From NCBI RefSeq assembly GCF_040105105.1, contig NZ_CP157676.1:186001-250000 (forward strand): a DNA stretch of 64,000 nt. Direction: 5' to 3'. Position numbers and translations under genes: made by a program. The notes under the pieces are model-generated. The model did not search any database, was not told the DNA's origin, and saw only the letters and a list, made by a program, of their open reading frames with translations. Within the stretch, counting starts at the first letter, position 1, and each line of letters opens with the position of its first letter. Origin of the DNA: Polaromonas hydrogenivorans. GTDB lineage: Bacteria > Pseudomonadota > Gammaproteobacteria > Burkholderiales > Burkholderiaceae_C. Of the stretch, positions 26,309 to 35,908 are shown piece by piece.

Positions 26309-27472
26309 TACCAATCCCGTGTCATGAGATAACCGAAGCCGAAGGCAGCACTGCCCAGCTGCGGGAGCACAAAGAGCGGATGGCGCCAGGGATTTGCGTG
26401 AAGGCATTCCAGGCGTCGCAGCAGGCGTCCACAATCTGCTCATACCCGTCGTAGCAGCGGTTGGCCAGGTGCCGGTCGCGCAGTTGCTGCCACACCTGCT
26501 CGGCCGGGTTGAGTTCGGGTGAGCCTGCGGGCAGCGGCAACAAGGAAACGTTCGGGAACTGCGGCAGCTTGGGCGTTGTATGCCATCCCGCCCGGTCCAG
26601 CACCAGCACGGCGTGGCGTCCCGCAGGCACCGCCTCGCTCAGGGCCTGCAGGTGATGGGCCATCGCCTCGGTATTGGCCTGCGGCATGACCAGACCGATG
26701 GCGCTATCCTGCCGTGGACAGACGGCGCCAAAGATGTACGCCGATTCGGACTGCTGCTGGCGCACCACCCGGGGGCGCGTGCCCTTGCGTGCCCACAGGC
26801 GCGTTTGCGTGCCGCGCTGGCCGATGCGCATTTCATCTTGAAACCAGATGTCCACCTGCTCAGGCGCAATGCCTTGCGGCAGCGTTGCCTCGACTTCCTG
26901 GACGAAGTTTTTTTTTGAATTCGGCTTGTGCCACCGGATCGGCGTAGGGACTGACGGCGCGCGCTGAAATCCATACCAGCCCCAGGCGTTTGAGCAAGTC
27001 ATACACACCGTTCAGACTGTAGGCCACGCCAAACTGCCCGGCCAGCAACTGGCGTATGTCTTCACCCCGCACCCGCCCGCCGCCGCGTTCGCGCTGGAGT
27101 TGCTCGACCGCCTGGCGAAATGCCTCTTCTTGCTCTTTGGCAAGGCGCTGCGTGCTCCAGTCATGCGGCAGACCGGCCAGACGGGCCACGCCGCCGGCGC
27201 TAAACCATTGCACCCAGCGCATGACGGCGTGGCGGGTCACGCGCAATGCAGCCGCCACTTCGGTATAGCTCTTGCCGTCCTTGAGGTGCGCCAGCGCGAT
27301 CAGGCGCAGTCGGCGGCGCCCATCCTTTTCTTTGTGGGCCAGACGGTCAAAGTCATAGGGCCGCAACTGATCAATGATGTGCTGAGATAACATTTTCGTA
27401 ACCTCCTGCGAGAGCCAAGACTGCTCAGACTCCGATCCCTGGCTTTGGTTCTCTATATCTTGGGATTGGTAT
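26308..27472 (-). mobile_element. IS630-family element, copy 1 (1165 bp)
   Basis: Ends are ATACCAATCCC (26308-26318) and GGGATTGGTAT (27462-27472). It contains a two-frame transposase. The left end coincides with the TAA stop of pcaD. A same-length copy in the opposite orientation lies at 57154-58318. Confidence 0.9.
26322..27393 (-). CDS. IS630-family transposase, two frames joined at an A9 run (copy 1)
   Basis: Frame A (27393-26860) starts MLSQHIIDQLRPYDFDRLAHKEK after AGGAGGT and holds the DNA-binding helix-turn-helix (EVAAALRVTRHAVMRWVQW). Frame B (to 26322) holds the DDE domain: WFQDEMRIGQRG, LVLDRAGWHTT and LNPAEQVWQQLRD. The frames meet at nine A (26908-26916, seen as T on the plus strand), where loss of one A or a +1/-2 shift gives one protein. 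Identical layout in copy 2, so slippage is probably programmed rather than a mutation. Confidence 0.9.
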
Positions 27473-27489
27473 AAGACCCGCCCGCCGCC

Positions 27490-28368
27490 TCAGCGCAGAG
27501 GGGGCGTGAGCAACAGGGCCGCAAAGGCCCGCGCTGCCGCGCTGCGCGAGGCGCCACGCCGCCACAAGATACCCGCATGTCGCACCATTTGCGGCTCGGT
27601 CAGTGCGATGGTGTGCAGGTCCGGCGCCTGCCGCGCAGCGCGTTCGGGCACGATGCTCGCCAGGTCGCTGTGGCGGCACACGCCCAGCAAGGCTTCCACC
27701 GAATCCATTTCCACCCTGACCGTCGGCGCCACGTCGGCCTGACGCAGGCTGGCGTCAATGAGCCGGCGCGTGGCAAAGCTGCGCGGCAACAGCGCCAGCG
27801 GCATGCCCGCCAGCGTTTTCATGGCCAGGCTGCGTCGCCCTGCCAACGGATGCAAAGGTCCGACCACCAGCAGCATGCGCTCGTCGAACAGCGGCTCGGT
27901 CTCGATCTCCTCGTGTTCGGTCGGGTGAAAGGCAATGCCCAGGTCTAGTTCGCCGCGCAGCAGCAAAGCCTCGATCGAGCCGGCGCGCAAGTCGCGAACC
28001 TCGACCATCACGCCAGGGTGCGACTGAGTGAAGCTGGCCACGGTGGCGGGCACCACCGTGTTTAAAAAGGTGGGGAAGGCGCCCACCGTCAGCTTGCCGG
28101 ACTGCAGCCCGCTCAGGTCGGCCAGCGCCATGCGGCCGGCCTCGATTTCTTTCAGGGCGCGGGTGGCATAGACGCGAAATTCGGCCCCGGCCTGCGACAG
28201 CTTCAGGCCGCGCCCGAGCCGGTTGAACAGGGCCACATCCAGTTCCTGCTCCAGCTGGCGCAGGCCGTGCGACAGCGTGGACTGGGTCACGAACAGGTTC
28301 TGCGCCGATTGCGTCAGGTGCTCGGTCTGGGCAATGTCGAGAAAGTAGCGGAGCTGGCGGATTTCCAT
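27490..28368 (-). CDS. LysR-family regulator divergent from catB
   Basis: 292 residues. MEIRQLRYFLDIAQTEHLTQSAQNLFVTQSTLSHGLRQLEQEL is the helix-turn-helix start; the effector domain shows FPTFLNTVVPATVASFTQSHPGV and GELDLGIAF. It is nearer to the CynR/CatR type than to generic LysR proteins. Divergent from catB with a 123-bp shared promoter, it most likely activates cat-ben genes with cis,cis-muconate or benzoate as effector (as CatR, CatM or BenM do). Convergent with pcaD, with IS630 copy 1 between them. Confidence 0.85.
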   Translation of the reverse strand: MEIRQLRYFLDIAQTEHLTQSAQNLFVTQSTLSHGLRQLEQELDVALFNRLGRGLKLSQAGAEFRVYATRALKEIEAGRMALADLSGLQSGKLTVGAFPTFLNTVVPATVASFTQSHPGVMVEVRDLRAGSIEALLLRGELDLGIAFHPTEHEEIETEPLFDERMLLVVGPLHPLAGRRSLAMKTLAGMPLALLPRSFATRRLIDASLRQADVAPTVRVEMDSVEALLGVCRHSDLASIVPERAARQAPDLHTIALTEPQMVRHAGILWRRGASRSAAARAFAALLLTPPLR

Positions 28369-28405
28369 GGTCGTATCGTACGTTGATTGTTTAAATCCAT
28401 CGAAC

Positions 28406-28424
28406 GATTTGTTCCAAATAAATC
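28406..28424. promoter_or_regulatory. candidate LysR box upstream of catB
   Basis: GATTTGTTCCAAATAAATC: GATTT-N9-AAATC dyad containing a T-N11-A core, 68 bp before the catB start in the divergent promoter. Fits a LysR-type site by position and form. Confidence 0.45.
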
Positions 28425-28491
28425 ATTGAAAGCGGGAATGGTTTGCCCTTAATCTTCAGCTGTTTTCACTACCTAAGCAAGGGGGACATCA

Positions 28492-29676
28492 ATGACCAGC
28501 CGTTTTCCGATTGAGCGCATCGAAGCGCGGATTCTGGATATTCCCACCATCCGCCCGCACAAACTGTCGTTTGGCTCGATCAGCCGCCAAAGCCCTGTCA
28601 TTGTGCAGCTCTGGCTGGCCAATGGCGCCTGCGGTTTCGGCGAAGCCGCCACCATTGGCGGGCCGTCTTGGAACGAAGAGTCGCCCGAAAGCATCCAGCA
28701 TGCCATCAACGCCTACCTCGCGCCTGCGCTGCTGGGCCAGGACGGCGCCTGCTTCGAAGCCGCGCTGAGCCGCATGGACAGCGCCTGCAAGGGCAACGCC
28801 TTTGCCAAGAGCGCGGTGGAAATGGCGCTGATCGATGCCGTGGCGCGCTCATTGAGTCTGCCGGCCTGGCAACTGCTGGGCGGCAAGCGCCACCAGAGCC
28901 TGCCGCTGGCCTGGACGCTGGCCAGCGGCGATGTGGCGCGCGACCTCGAAGAAGCCCAGTTGCGCCTGGAGCAAAAGCGCCACCGCATCTTCAAGATGAA
29001 GATCGGCGCCCGAAGCCCGGAACAAGATGTCGCCCATGTGTCGCAAATCGCGCGCGGCCTTGCCGGCCGGGCGACGCTGACAGTCGATATCAACCAGGCC
29101 TGGGACGGCAACACCGCGCGCCGTTACCTGCCGCAGCTGATTGATGCCGGCGTCACCCTGATCGAGCAGCCCGTGGCCAAGTGGAACCTGGAAGCGCTCA
29201 AGACATTGAGCGCCACGCTGGGCGACCGTGCCAGCATCATGGCCGATGAAACCGTCTGCACGCCGCAGGACGCCATGCTGCTGGCGCGCGCCCAGGCCTG
29301 CCATGTGTTCTCGCTCAAGGTGGCCAAGCACGGCGGCCTGCTGCGCACGCGCCAGGTGGCGGCCGTGGCTGATGCGGCCGACATCGGCTGGTACGGCGGC
29401 ACCATGCTGGAGACCTCCATCGGCAGCGCCGCCTCCGCCCATGTGTTCGCCACGCTGGGCACGCAGCACCACGGCTGCGAGCTGTTCGGCCCGCAGTTGC
29501 TGGTGGATGACATCGTCACCGAACGCATGGAAATCCGCGACTTTGAGCTGCAGTTGCCCGACGGCCCCGGCTTTGGCGTCGAGGTGGACATGGCCCAGCT
29601 GAACCGCTTCGACCGCGCCCGCACCGGACTGACATCAGTCCATATCGACCTCGGCCAACGTGCCGCCACTATTTAA
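28492..29676 (+). CDS. catB: muconate cycloisomerase
   Basis: 394 residues, enolase superfamily, AAGGGGG upstream. The catalytic Lys lies in RIFKMKIGA, metal-binding Asp in TVDINQAWD, Glu in LIEQPVAK and Asp/Glu in IMADETVC; these are the muconate lactonising enzyme motifs. It turns cis,cis-muconate into muconolactone in the cytoplasm. First gene of the cat-ben operon, followed 11 bp later by catC. Length is typical. Confidence 0.95.
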   Translation: MTSRFPIERIEARILDIPTIRPHKLSFGSISRQSPVIVQLWLANGACGFGEAATIGGPSWNEESPESIQHAINAYLAPALLGQDGACFEAALSRMDSACKGNAFAKSAVEMALIDAVARSLSLPAWQLLGGKRHQSLPLAWTLASGDVARDLEEAQLRLEQKRHRIFKMKIGARSPEQDVAHVSQIARGLAGRATLTVDINQAWDGNTARRYLPQLIDAGVTLIEQPVAKWNLEALKTLSATLGDRASIMADETVCTPQDAMLLARAQACHVFSLKVAKHGGLLRTRQVAAVADAADIGWYGGTMLETSIGSAASAHVFATLGTQHHGCELFGPQLLVDDIVTERMEIRDFELQLPDGPGFGVEVDMAQLNRFDRARTGLTSVHIDLGQRAATI

Positions 29677-29687
29677 GGAACAACGAC

Positions 29688-29966
29688 ATGCTATTCCTGG
29701 TTCGTATGGATGTGAACATCCCACGCGATCTGCCCGCCGACGAGGCCAACGAGATCAAGGCTAGAGAAAAGGCCTATTCGCAAGACCTGCAGCGCGACGG
29801 CCGCTGGAAGAGCATCTGGCGCGTGGTCGGCGAATATGCCAACTACAGCATTTTCGATGTGTCGTCGAACGACGAGTTGCACCAGTTGCTGCAGGATTTG
29901 CCACTGTTCCCGTTCATGAAGATCGACGTGACACCGCTGGCAGCCCACCCCTCGGCCATTGCCTGA
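29688..29966 (+). CDS. catC: muconolactone delta-isomerase
   Basis: 92 residues. MLFLVRMDVNIPRDLP and YANYSIFDVSSNDELHQLLQDLPLFPFMKIDVTPLA are near-universal CatC signatures. It forms a decamer and converts muconolactone to 3-oxoadipate enol-lactone, the substrate of PcaD. Eleven bases after catB. Confidence 0.96.
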   Translation: MLFLVRMDVNIPRDLPADEANEIKAREKAYSQDLQRDGRWKSIWRVVGEYANYSIFDVSSNDELHQLLQDLPLFPFMKIDVTPLAAHPSAIA

Positions 29967-30007
29967 ACTTGATACCGCATCGCACAACAAAATCACGGAG
30001 ACACGCT

Positions 30008-30991
30008 TTGAAAACTCAACTGCTCACCCTGCTGGCCGCAGGCATCACCTTGGCCGCCGCGCCGGCTGCCCACGCGCAGGCTGCCGGCGGCGACTGGCCA
30101 GCCAAGCCGGTCCGCTGGGTGGTTCCCTTTCCACCGGGCGGCGCCATGGACGCGATTGCCCGCACGCTCGGCGAGAAGGCCGCCAAGGCGCTGGGCCAGC
30201 CTTTCGTCATAGAGAACAAGCCCGGCGCGGGCGGCAACATCGGTGCCGATTTTGTCGCCAAGGCGCCCGCCGACGGCTACACCATGATGATCACCTCCAT
30301 CGGCATGGCGACCAACAAGCCGCTGTACGGCAAGCTCAGCTACGACCCGGTCAAGGACTTTGCCCCGGTGAGCCTGCTGGCCGTGGTGCCCAATGTGCTG
30401 GTCACCAACGCCACGCAGCCCGGCATCAAGACGGTCGCCGACGTGATTGCCGCAGCCAAAAAGGAGCCCGGCAAGCTGACCTATGCTTCGGCAGGCAACG
30501 GTACCTCGATTCATTTGGCGGGGGAAGTGTTCACTTCGCTGGCAAAAATCGACATGCTGCACGTCCCTTACAAGGGCAGCGGTCCGGCCGTGGCCGATTT
30601 GCTGGGCGGCCAGGTCAACTACATGTTTGACAGCATCACCTCGGCCCGGCCCCACATCCAGTCCGGCAAGCTGCGCGCGCTGGGCGTGACCACGGCCAAG
30701 CGCTCCAGCGCCATGCCCAGCGTGCCCACGCTGGCCGAAGCCGGTTTGCCCGGCTACGAAGTGTCGCCCTGGTTCGCGGTGTTTGTGCCGGCCGCCACGC
30801 CCAAACCGGTGATTGCCAAGCTGCGTGCCGCGCTGATCGACGCCATGAAGCAGCCCGACGTGCTGGCGCGCTTCGAAACCATCGGTGCCGAGCCCGTCGG
30901 TTCGACGCCCGACGAACTGGCCGCACACCTGGCGCGCGAATCGGCCCGCTGGAGCAAGCTGATCGCCGAGCGCGGCATCAAGCTGGACTGA
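30008..30991 (+). CDS. Bug-family binding protein inside the cat operon
   Basis: 327 residues from TTG 30008, chosen because CACGGAG lies just upstream and a clean signal peptide follows (KTQLLTLLAAGITLAAAPAAHAQ). WPAKPVRWVVPFPPGGAMD and ENKPGAGGNIGADFVAKAPADGY are Bug/TctC motifs. It is a periplasmic carboxylate-binding protein sitting between catC and catA, so it probably binds benzoate, muconate or a related acid as a scavenger or sensor. No TctAB membrane genes are present. Ligand is inference. Confidence 0.88.
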   Translation: MKTQLLTLLAAGITLAAAPAAHAQAAGGDWPAKPVRWVVPFPPGGAMDAIARTLGEKAAKALGQPFVIENKPGAGGNIGADFVAKAPADGYTMMITSIGMATNKPLYGKLSYDPVKDFAPVSLLAVVPNVLVTNATQPGIKTVADVIAAAKKEPGKLTYASAGNGTSIHLAGEVFTSLAKIDMLHVPYKGSGPAVADLLGGQVNYMFDSITSARPHIQSGKLRALGVTTAKRSSAMPSVPTLAEAGLPGYEVSPWFAVFVPAATPKPVIAKLRAALIDAMKQPDVLARFETIGAEPVGSTPDELAAHLARESARWSKLIAERGIKLD

Positions 30992-31060
30992 GTGCGTCCG
31001 GCGCACAAATCCTTTCCCCTTTCCCTTCCCACCATAAAACCACCCTAAGGAGATCCCACC

Positions 31061-31981
31061 ATGGCTGAACTCAACCAGGCCCAGTTGTTAGAACTGGTCA
31101 ACACCAAGCAGATTGCTGCAGGCAATCCGCGCGCGCGCGCCTTGACCCAGCGCATCGTGACCGATCTGTTCAAGACGATTGACGAGATGGACGTCACGCC
31201 TGACGAGTTCTGGAAGGCCATGGACTGGCTGAGCCGCCTGGGCCAAAGCGGCCAGGTTGGCCTGATCACCGCTGGCCTGGGTTTTGACCGACTGATCGAC
31301 ATCCGCATGGATGAAGCCGACCAGAAGGCTGGCCGTGCAGCGGGTACGCCGCGCGCCATCGAAGGCCCGCTGTTCGTCGCCGGCGCGCCCACCACCCAGT
31401 GGGAAACCCGCGTGGACGAGGGCGAGCCCAAGGGTGAGATCTTTGTGATGGAAGGCCAGGTGCTGGACACCGACGGCCAGCCTGTGGCCAACGCCATGAT
31501 GGATGTGTGGCACGCCAACGAAGTGGGCGGCTACTCGCACTTCTTCCCCGGCATGAAACCTTACGAGTTGCGCCGCCGCATCGAGACCGATGCGCAAGGC
31601 CACTACCGTTTCCGCAGCTTCCTGCCACCGGGCTACGGAATTCCGCCGAACAGCCCGACTTCCGAGCTGTTCGAAGCGCTGGGCCGGCACGGCAAGCGAC
31701 CTGCCCACATCCACTTCCTGGTGGTGGCGCCTGGCCTGCGTACGCTGACCACGCAAATCAACATTCCGGGCGACACCTACATCGACGACGACTTTGCCTT
31801 TGCCACCCGCGACGGCCTGATCGTGGAGCTGGAAAAGAACGTTGCCCCCACTGGCTACGAGTCCCTGGGCATCACGGCGCCATTCACCCGTTCGCGCTTC
31901 AACTTCGTGATGCAAAAGGCTCTGAACGAAGACGAAACGTCGCCTGCCGCCCGCATGGCGCGTGTGACGGCGCAAGCCTGA
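31061..31981 (+). CDS. catA: catechol 1,2-dioxygenase
   Basis: 306 residues with AAGGAG upstream. The non-haem Fe(III) ligands are visible: Tyr158 (GGYSHF), Tyr192 (GYG), His216 and His218 (RPAHIHF). The N-terminal helical linker domain typical of intradiol dioxygenases precedes them. It opens catechol between its hydroxyls to give cis,cis-muconate. Fourth gene in the cat-ben run and 158 bp ahead of benA. A single hydroxyl-group substrate preference is not readable from sequence. Confidence 0.95.
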   Translation: MAELNQAQLLELVNTKQIAAGNPRARALTQRIVTDLFKTIDEMDVTPDEFWKAMDWLSRLGQSGQVGLITAGLGFDRLIDIRMDEADQKAGRAAGTPRAIEGPLFVAGAPTTQWETRVDEGEPKGEIFVMEGQVLDTDGQPVANAMMDVWHANEVGGYSHFFPGMKPYELRRRIETDAQGHYRFRSFLPPGYGIPPNSPTSELFEALGRHGKRPAHIHFLVVAPGLRTLTTQINIPGDTYIDDDFAFATRDGLIVELEKNVAPTGYESLGITAPFTRSRFNFVMQKALNEDETSPAARMARVTAQA

Positions 31982-32139
31982 AGTTCACACTTAGCTTAAC
32001 GATGCACCAAAGCAATTTGAACGAGAGCTGAGGCAGGACTCTGCTTCAGCACCACGAACCAACTCATCCCTCGACGATTGATTGCATCAAACGCCTACTC
32101 CGGCGTACCCTTGATTTCGACAGCGAACAGGAGATCAAC

Positions 32140-33513
32140 ATGATTCAGATTCACCTAGACAATTCGGCAAATCTCAAGCGGCTTGAGGCCATGCTGGAGG
32201 ATGATCCGGTCGAGCACCGCTATCGGCTGGACCGCGCCGCGTTCACCGACGAGCAGTTGTTTGATCTCGAGATGAAATACATCTATGAGGGCAACTGGGT
32301 CTACCTCGCACACGAGAGCCAGATTCCGAACATCAACGATTTCCTGACGGTTTTCATTGGCCGCCAGCCAGTCGTGATCACGCGCAGCAAGGACGGCAAG
32401 CTCAACGCGCTGGCCAACACCTGCACGCACCGCGGTGCGATCCTGTGCCGGCACAAGAAGGGCAACAAGTCCAGCTTCACCTGCCCTTTCCATGGCTGGA
32501 CCTTCAACAACAGCGGCAAGCTGCTCAAGGTCAAGGACAACTCGCCCGACGCAGGCTACCCGCCGAGCTTCAACTGCGAGGGCAGCCACGACATGAAGAA
32601 GCTCGGCGCTTTCGAGAGCTACCGCGGCTTCCTGTTCGGCAGTGTCAACCCCGATGTGTTGCCCTTGAAAGAACACCTGGGCGAAGCGGCCAAGATCATC
32701 GACATGATCGTCGATCAGTCGCCCGAAGGCATCGAGGTGCTGCGCGGCGCGTCCACTTATACCTTTGACGGCAACTGGAAGCTGACCGCCGAGAACGGTG
32801 CCGATGGCTACCACGTTTCGTCGGTGCACTGGAACTACGCCGCGACGACAAACCGGCGCAGCGCCGACGGCAAGGTCGACACCGTCAAGGCGATGAACGC
32901 TGGCAAATGGGCGCAGATGGGGGGTGGCTCGTATTCGTTCAAGTACGGTCACATGGTGCTGTGGACCAACTGGTCAAACCCGGAAGACCGGCCGTTGTAT
33001 TCCAAGCGCGCTGAATGGATCGAGAAGTTCGGCCAGGCACGGGCCGACTGGATGCTGAGCAAGTCGCGCAATCTGTGCCTCTACCCGAACGTCTACCTGA
33101 TGGACCAGTTCAGCTCGCAGATCCGCATCGTCCGGCCGATCTCGGTCAACAAGAGCGAAATCACGATCTACTGCATCGCACCGAAGGGTGAGCCCGCCGA
33201 GGCGCGCGAGCGCCGCCTGCGCCAGTACGAAGATTTCTTCAATGCCACCGGCATGGCCACGCCAGACGATCTGGAAGAGTTCCGCTCCTGCCAGCAGGGC
33301 TACGCGGCGCGCGCGGTGAAGTGGAACGACCTGAGCCGCGGCGCAATGCACTGGGTCAAGGGCCCCGACGATACCGCCAACCTGATTGGCCTGAAGCCCG
33401 AGTTGAGCTGCATCAAGACCGAAGACGAAGGCCTGTACATCGGGCAGCATGAGTTCTGGCTCGAGACCATGAAAAAGGCCTACGTGGCCGAGCAATCCAG
33501 CGGAGGCCAATGA
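32140..33513 (+). CDS. benA: benzoate 1,2-dioxygenase large (alpha) subunit
   Basis: 457 residues. Rieske [2Fe-2S] ligands Cys95-x-His97 and Cys115-x2-His118 (CTHRGA, CPFHGW), then the mononuclear iron region [13 protein letters not shown]. It dihydroxylates benzoate to the 1,2-cis-diol carboxylate, taking electrons from BenC. The BenA/XylX/AntA group is close; benzoate is favoured because benK, benE, benD and cat genes are all here, though toluate or anthranilate cannot be excluded by eye. Overlaps benB by four bases. Confidence 0.93.
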   Translation: MIQIHLDNSANLKRLEAMLEDDPVEHRYRLDRAAFTDEQLFDLEMKYIYEGNWVYLAHESQIPNINDFLTVFIGRQPVVITRSKDGKLNALANTCTHRGAILCRHKKGNKSSFTCPFHGWTFNNSGKLLKVKDNSPDAGYPPSFNCEGSHDMKKLGAFESYRGFLFGSVNPDVLPLKEHLGEAAKIIDMIVDQSPEGIEVLRGASTYTFDGNWKLTAENGADGYHVSSVHWNYAATTNRRSADGKVDTVKAMNAGKWAQMGGGSYSFKYGHMVLWTNWSNPEDRPLYSKRAEWIEKFGQARADWMLSKSRNLCLYPNVYLMDQFSSQIRIVRPISVNKSEITIYCIAPKGEPAEARERRLRQYEDFFNATGMATPDDLEEFRSCQQGYAARAVKWNDLSRGAMHWVKGPDDTANLIGLKPELSCIKTEDEGLYIGQHEFWLETMKKAYVAEQSSGGQ

Positions 33514-33998
33514 TGCTGTCCTACGAAGCCATTCAAACCTTCCTGTACCAGGAAGCTCGCGCGCTTGACGAACAGCGCTGGGCCGACTGGCTGGCGTTTT
33601 ACGCCGCCGATGTCGAGTTCTTCATGCCGTCCTGGGACGACGACAGCAAGCTCACCAACGACCCGACCAACGAGGTCTCGCTGATCTATTACCCCAGCCG
33701 GCAAGGGCTTGAGGATCGGGTCTTTCGCATCGAGACCGACCGCTCGAGTGCCACCACGCCCGATACCCGCACCGGCCACGCAATCACCAACCTTGAAGTG
33801 CTGTCGCAGGACGAGACCCGCTGCGAGCTGCACTTCAACTGGGTGACGCACAGCTTTCGCTACAACGTGGTGGATGTTTACTTCGGCAGCTCCGACTACA
33901 CGCTCGACACCTCCGGAGCGAAGCCGCTGATCAAGCGCAAGTACATCGTTCTGAAGAACGACTACATCCATCACATGCTCGACATTTATCATATCTAG
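33510..33998 (+). CDS. benB: benzoate 1,2-dioxygenase small (beta) subunit
   Basis: 162 residues of the ring-hydroxylating beta-subunit (NTF2-like) fold. [31 protein letters not shown] and [21 protein letters not shown] are typical of BenB/XylY. It is structural in the alpha3beta3 complex. Starts ATGATG overlapping the benA stop. Confidence 0.94.
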   Translation: MMLSYEAIQTFLYQEARALDEQRWADWLAFYAADVEFFMPSWDDDSKLTNDPTNEVSLIYYPSRQGLEDRVFRIETDRSSATTPDTRTGHAITNLEVLSQDETRCELHFNWVTHSFRYNVVDVYFGSSDYTLDTSGAKPLIKRKYIVLKNDYIHHMLDIYHI

Positions 33999-34023
33999 GC
34001 CGGCGGCCGAGTAAAGGAACAAC

Positions 34024-35046
34024 ATGTCTTACAACATCGCGCTGCAGTTCGAGGACGGGGTGACGCGGATCATTCCCTGCGAAGCCAATGAGCTCGTCGC
34101 CGACGCCGCCTACCGTGCCAAGATCAACATCCCGCTCGACTGCCGCGACGGCGCCTGCGGCACCTGCAAGTGCCATTGCGAGAGCGGCACGTTCACGATG
34201 GGCGACTACATCGAGGATGCGCTGGCCGACGACGAAGCCGCTCAAGGCTACGTGCTCACTTGCCAGATGAAGCCGACATCGGACTGCGTGGTCCGCATCC
34301 CTGCTTCGTCGGCGGCGTGCAAGACCGAAGTCAGCACCTATGCGGGCCGGATGGCCCGGATCGCACGCGACTCGTCGACCACGGTATCGTTCACGCTGCA
34401 GGCCGAGCGGCCGATTGCCTTTTTGCCTGGGCAGTACGTGAACCTGCTTGTGCCGGGCAGTAAGGAGACTCGCTCGTTCTCGTTCAGCTCGGCACCGAAC
34501 CGTACCGAACTCGCGTTTCTGATCCGGGATGTGCCCAACGGCATGATGAGCACCTACATGCGCAGCAAGGCGCAGACGGACGACTTCATGATGTTCAGCG
34601 GCCCCTACGGCAGCTTTTACCTGCGCCCGGCGGTGCGGCCGATCCTGATGCTCGCCGGCGGCACTGGCCTGGCGCCGTTCCTGTCGATGCTGCTGTGGTT
34701 GAAGGACAACCCGACCGAGCAGCCGATTTTGCTGGGCTACGGCGTCAACAGCAACGAAGACCTGGTCGAGCTCGGTACCCTGGCCGAGTTGAAATCGGCC
34801 CTGCCGAATTTCAACTTCTTCACCTGCGTGGTGGATCGCGAAAGCGGCCATGCAAAGCTCGGCTATGTGACCGAACACTTGTCGCCAGGCGACCTGCGCG
34901 ATGGCAACGTCGACGTGTACGTCTGCGGTCCGCCGCCGATGGTGGAAGGCGTGCGCAAGTGGATGGCGGGCGTGGGCGTCACGCCGAAGAACTTCCTGTT
35001 TGAGAAGTTCTCGTCGGCCAACGAGACAGCGGCGGTAGCAGCATGA
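34024..35046 (+). CDS. benC: benzoate dioxygenase electron transfer component (reductase)
   Basis: 340 residues. N-terminal plant-type ferredoxin domain with Cys40, Cys45, Cys48 and Cys80 (CRDGACGTCKC, LTCQM), then the FAD-binding RSFSFSSAPN and NAD-binding MLAGGTGLAPFLSML with CGPPPMVEGV. It transfers electrons from NADH to BenA. 25 bp after benB, and overlapping benD by four bases. Confidence 0.95.
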   Translation: MSYNIALQFEDGVTRIIPCEANELVADAAYRAKINIPLDCRDGACGTCKCHCESGTFTMGDYIEDALADDEAAQGYVLTCQMKPTSDCVVRIPASSAACKTEVSTYAGRMARIARDSSTTVSFTLQAERPIAFLPGQYVNLLVPGSKETRSFSFSSAPNRTELAFLIRDVPNGMMSTYMRSKAQTDDFMMFSGPYGSFYLRPAVRPILMLAGGTGLAPFLSMLLWLKDNPTEQPILLGYGVNSNEDLVELGTLAELKSALPNFNFFTCVVDRESGHAKLGYVTEHLSPGDLRDGNVDVYVCGPPPMVEGVRKWMAGVGVTPKNFLFEKFSSANETAAVAA

Positions 35047-35828
35047 GCCGCGTCGCGCGCTTCGCGGGCAAGGTGGTTATCGTCACCGGTGCCGCGCAAG
35101 GAATTGGACGCAGCGTGGCGCTGAGCGTCGCGGCCGAAGGCGGCACGGTGCTGGCGGTGGACCGCGCCGAAATCATCAACGAGGTGCTGGCCGAAATAAC
35201 TGGCAGCGGCGGCAAGGCAGTTGCTTTCCAGGCCGACCTCGAAACCTTCGCCGGGGCACAAGCCATGGTGGCCGAGTGTCTGGCACGGTTCAACCGTGTC
35301 GACATCCTCATCAACAACGTCGGCGGCACCATCTGGGCCAAGCCTTTCGAGCATTACCAGGTGGACGAGATCGAGGCCGAAGTGCGCCGCTCGCTGTTCC
35401 CGACCCTGTGGTGCTGCCATGCGGCTTTGCCGCACATGCTGGCGCAGGCCAGCGGCGCGATTGTCAACGTGTCGTCGATTGCCACGCGCGGCGTCAACCG
35501 CGTGCCTTACGGTGCGGCCAAAGGCGGCGTCAATGCCCTGACGGCCTGCCTGGCGCTGGAAACGGCCGAGCGTGGCGTGCGTGTCAATGCGGTGGCCACG
35601 GGCGGCACCGAGGCGCCGCCGCGCCGCATTCCGCGCAACACCGCCGAGCAGACCGGGCAGGAAAAAGTCTGGTACCAGCAAATCGTCGATCAGACCATTG
35701 CTTCGAGCCTGATGAAGCGCTACGGCACGATTGACGAGCAGGTCAGCGCCATCCTGTTCCTCGCCTCCGACGAGGCGTCCTACATCACCGGCGTCACCCT
35801 ACCGGTGGGCGGCGGCGACCTCGGCTGA
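35043..35828 (+). CDS. benD: benzoate diol (1,6-dihydroxycyclohexadiene carboxylate) dehydrogenase
   Basis: 261 residues, classical short-chain dehydrogenase. NAD site VTGAAQGIGR, NNVGG, catalytic Ser in NVSSIATRG and Tyr/Lys in YGAAK. It oxidises and decarboxylates the cis-diol to catechol. Overlap with benC points to coupled translation. Confidence 0.94.
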   Translation: MSRVARFAGKVVIVTGAAQGIGRSVALSVAAEGGTVLAVDRAEIINEVLAEITGSGGKAVAFQADLETFAGAQAMVAECLARFNRVDILINNVGGTIWAKPFEHYQVDEIEAEVRRSLFPTLWCCHAALPHMLAQASGAIVNVSSIATRGVNRVPYGAAKGGVNALTACLALETAERGVRVNAVATGGTEAPPRRIPRNTAEQTGQEKVWYQQIVDQTIASSLMKRYGTIDEQVSAILFLASDEASYITGVTLPVGGGDLG

Positions 35829-35908
35829 GGCCATTTTTCGCCACTTTTTCCTCACCTCAAGCAGGACGCCAAGAATCCTCTCCTATCCATCAAAGCGAGA
35901 CAACTACC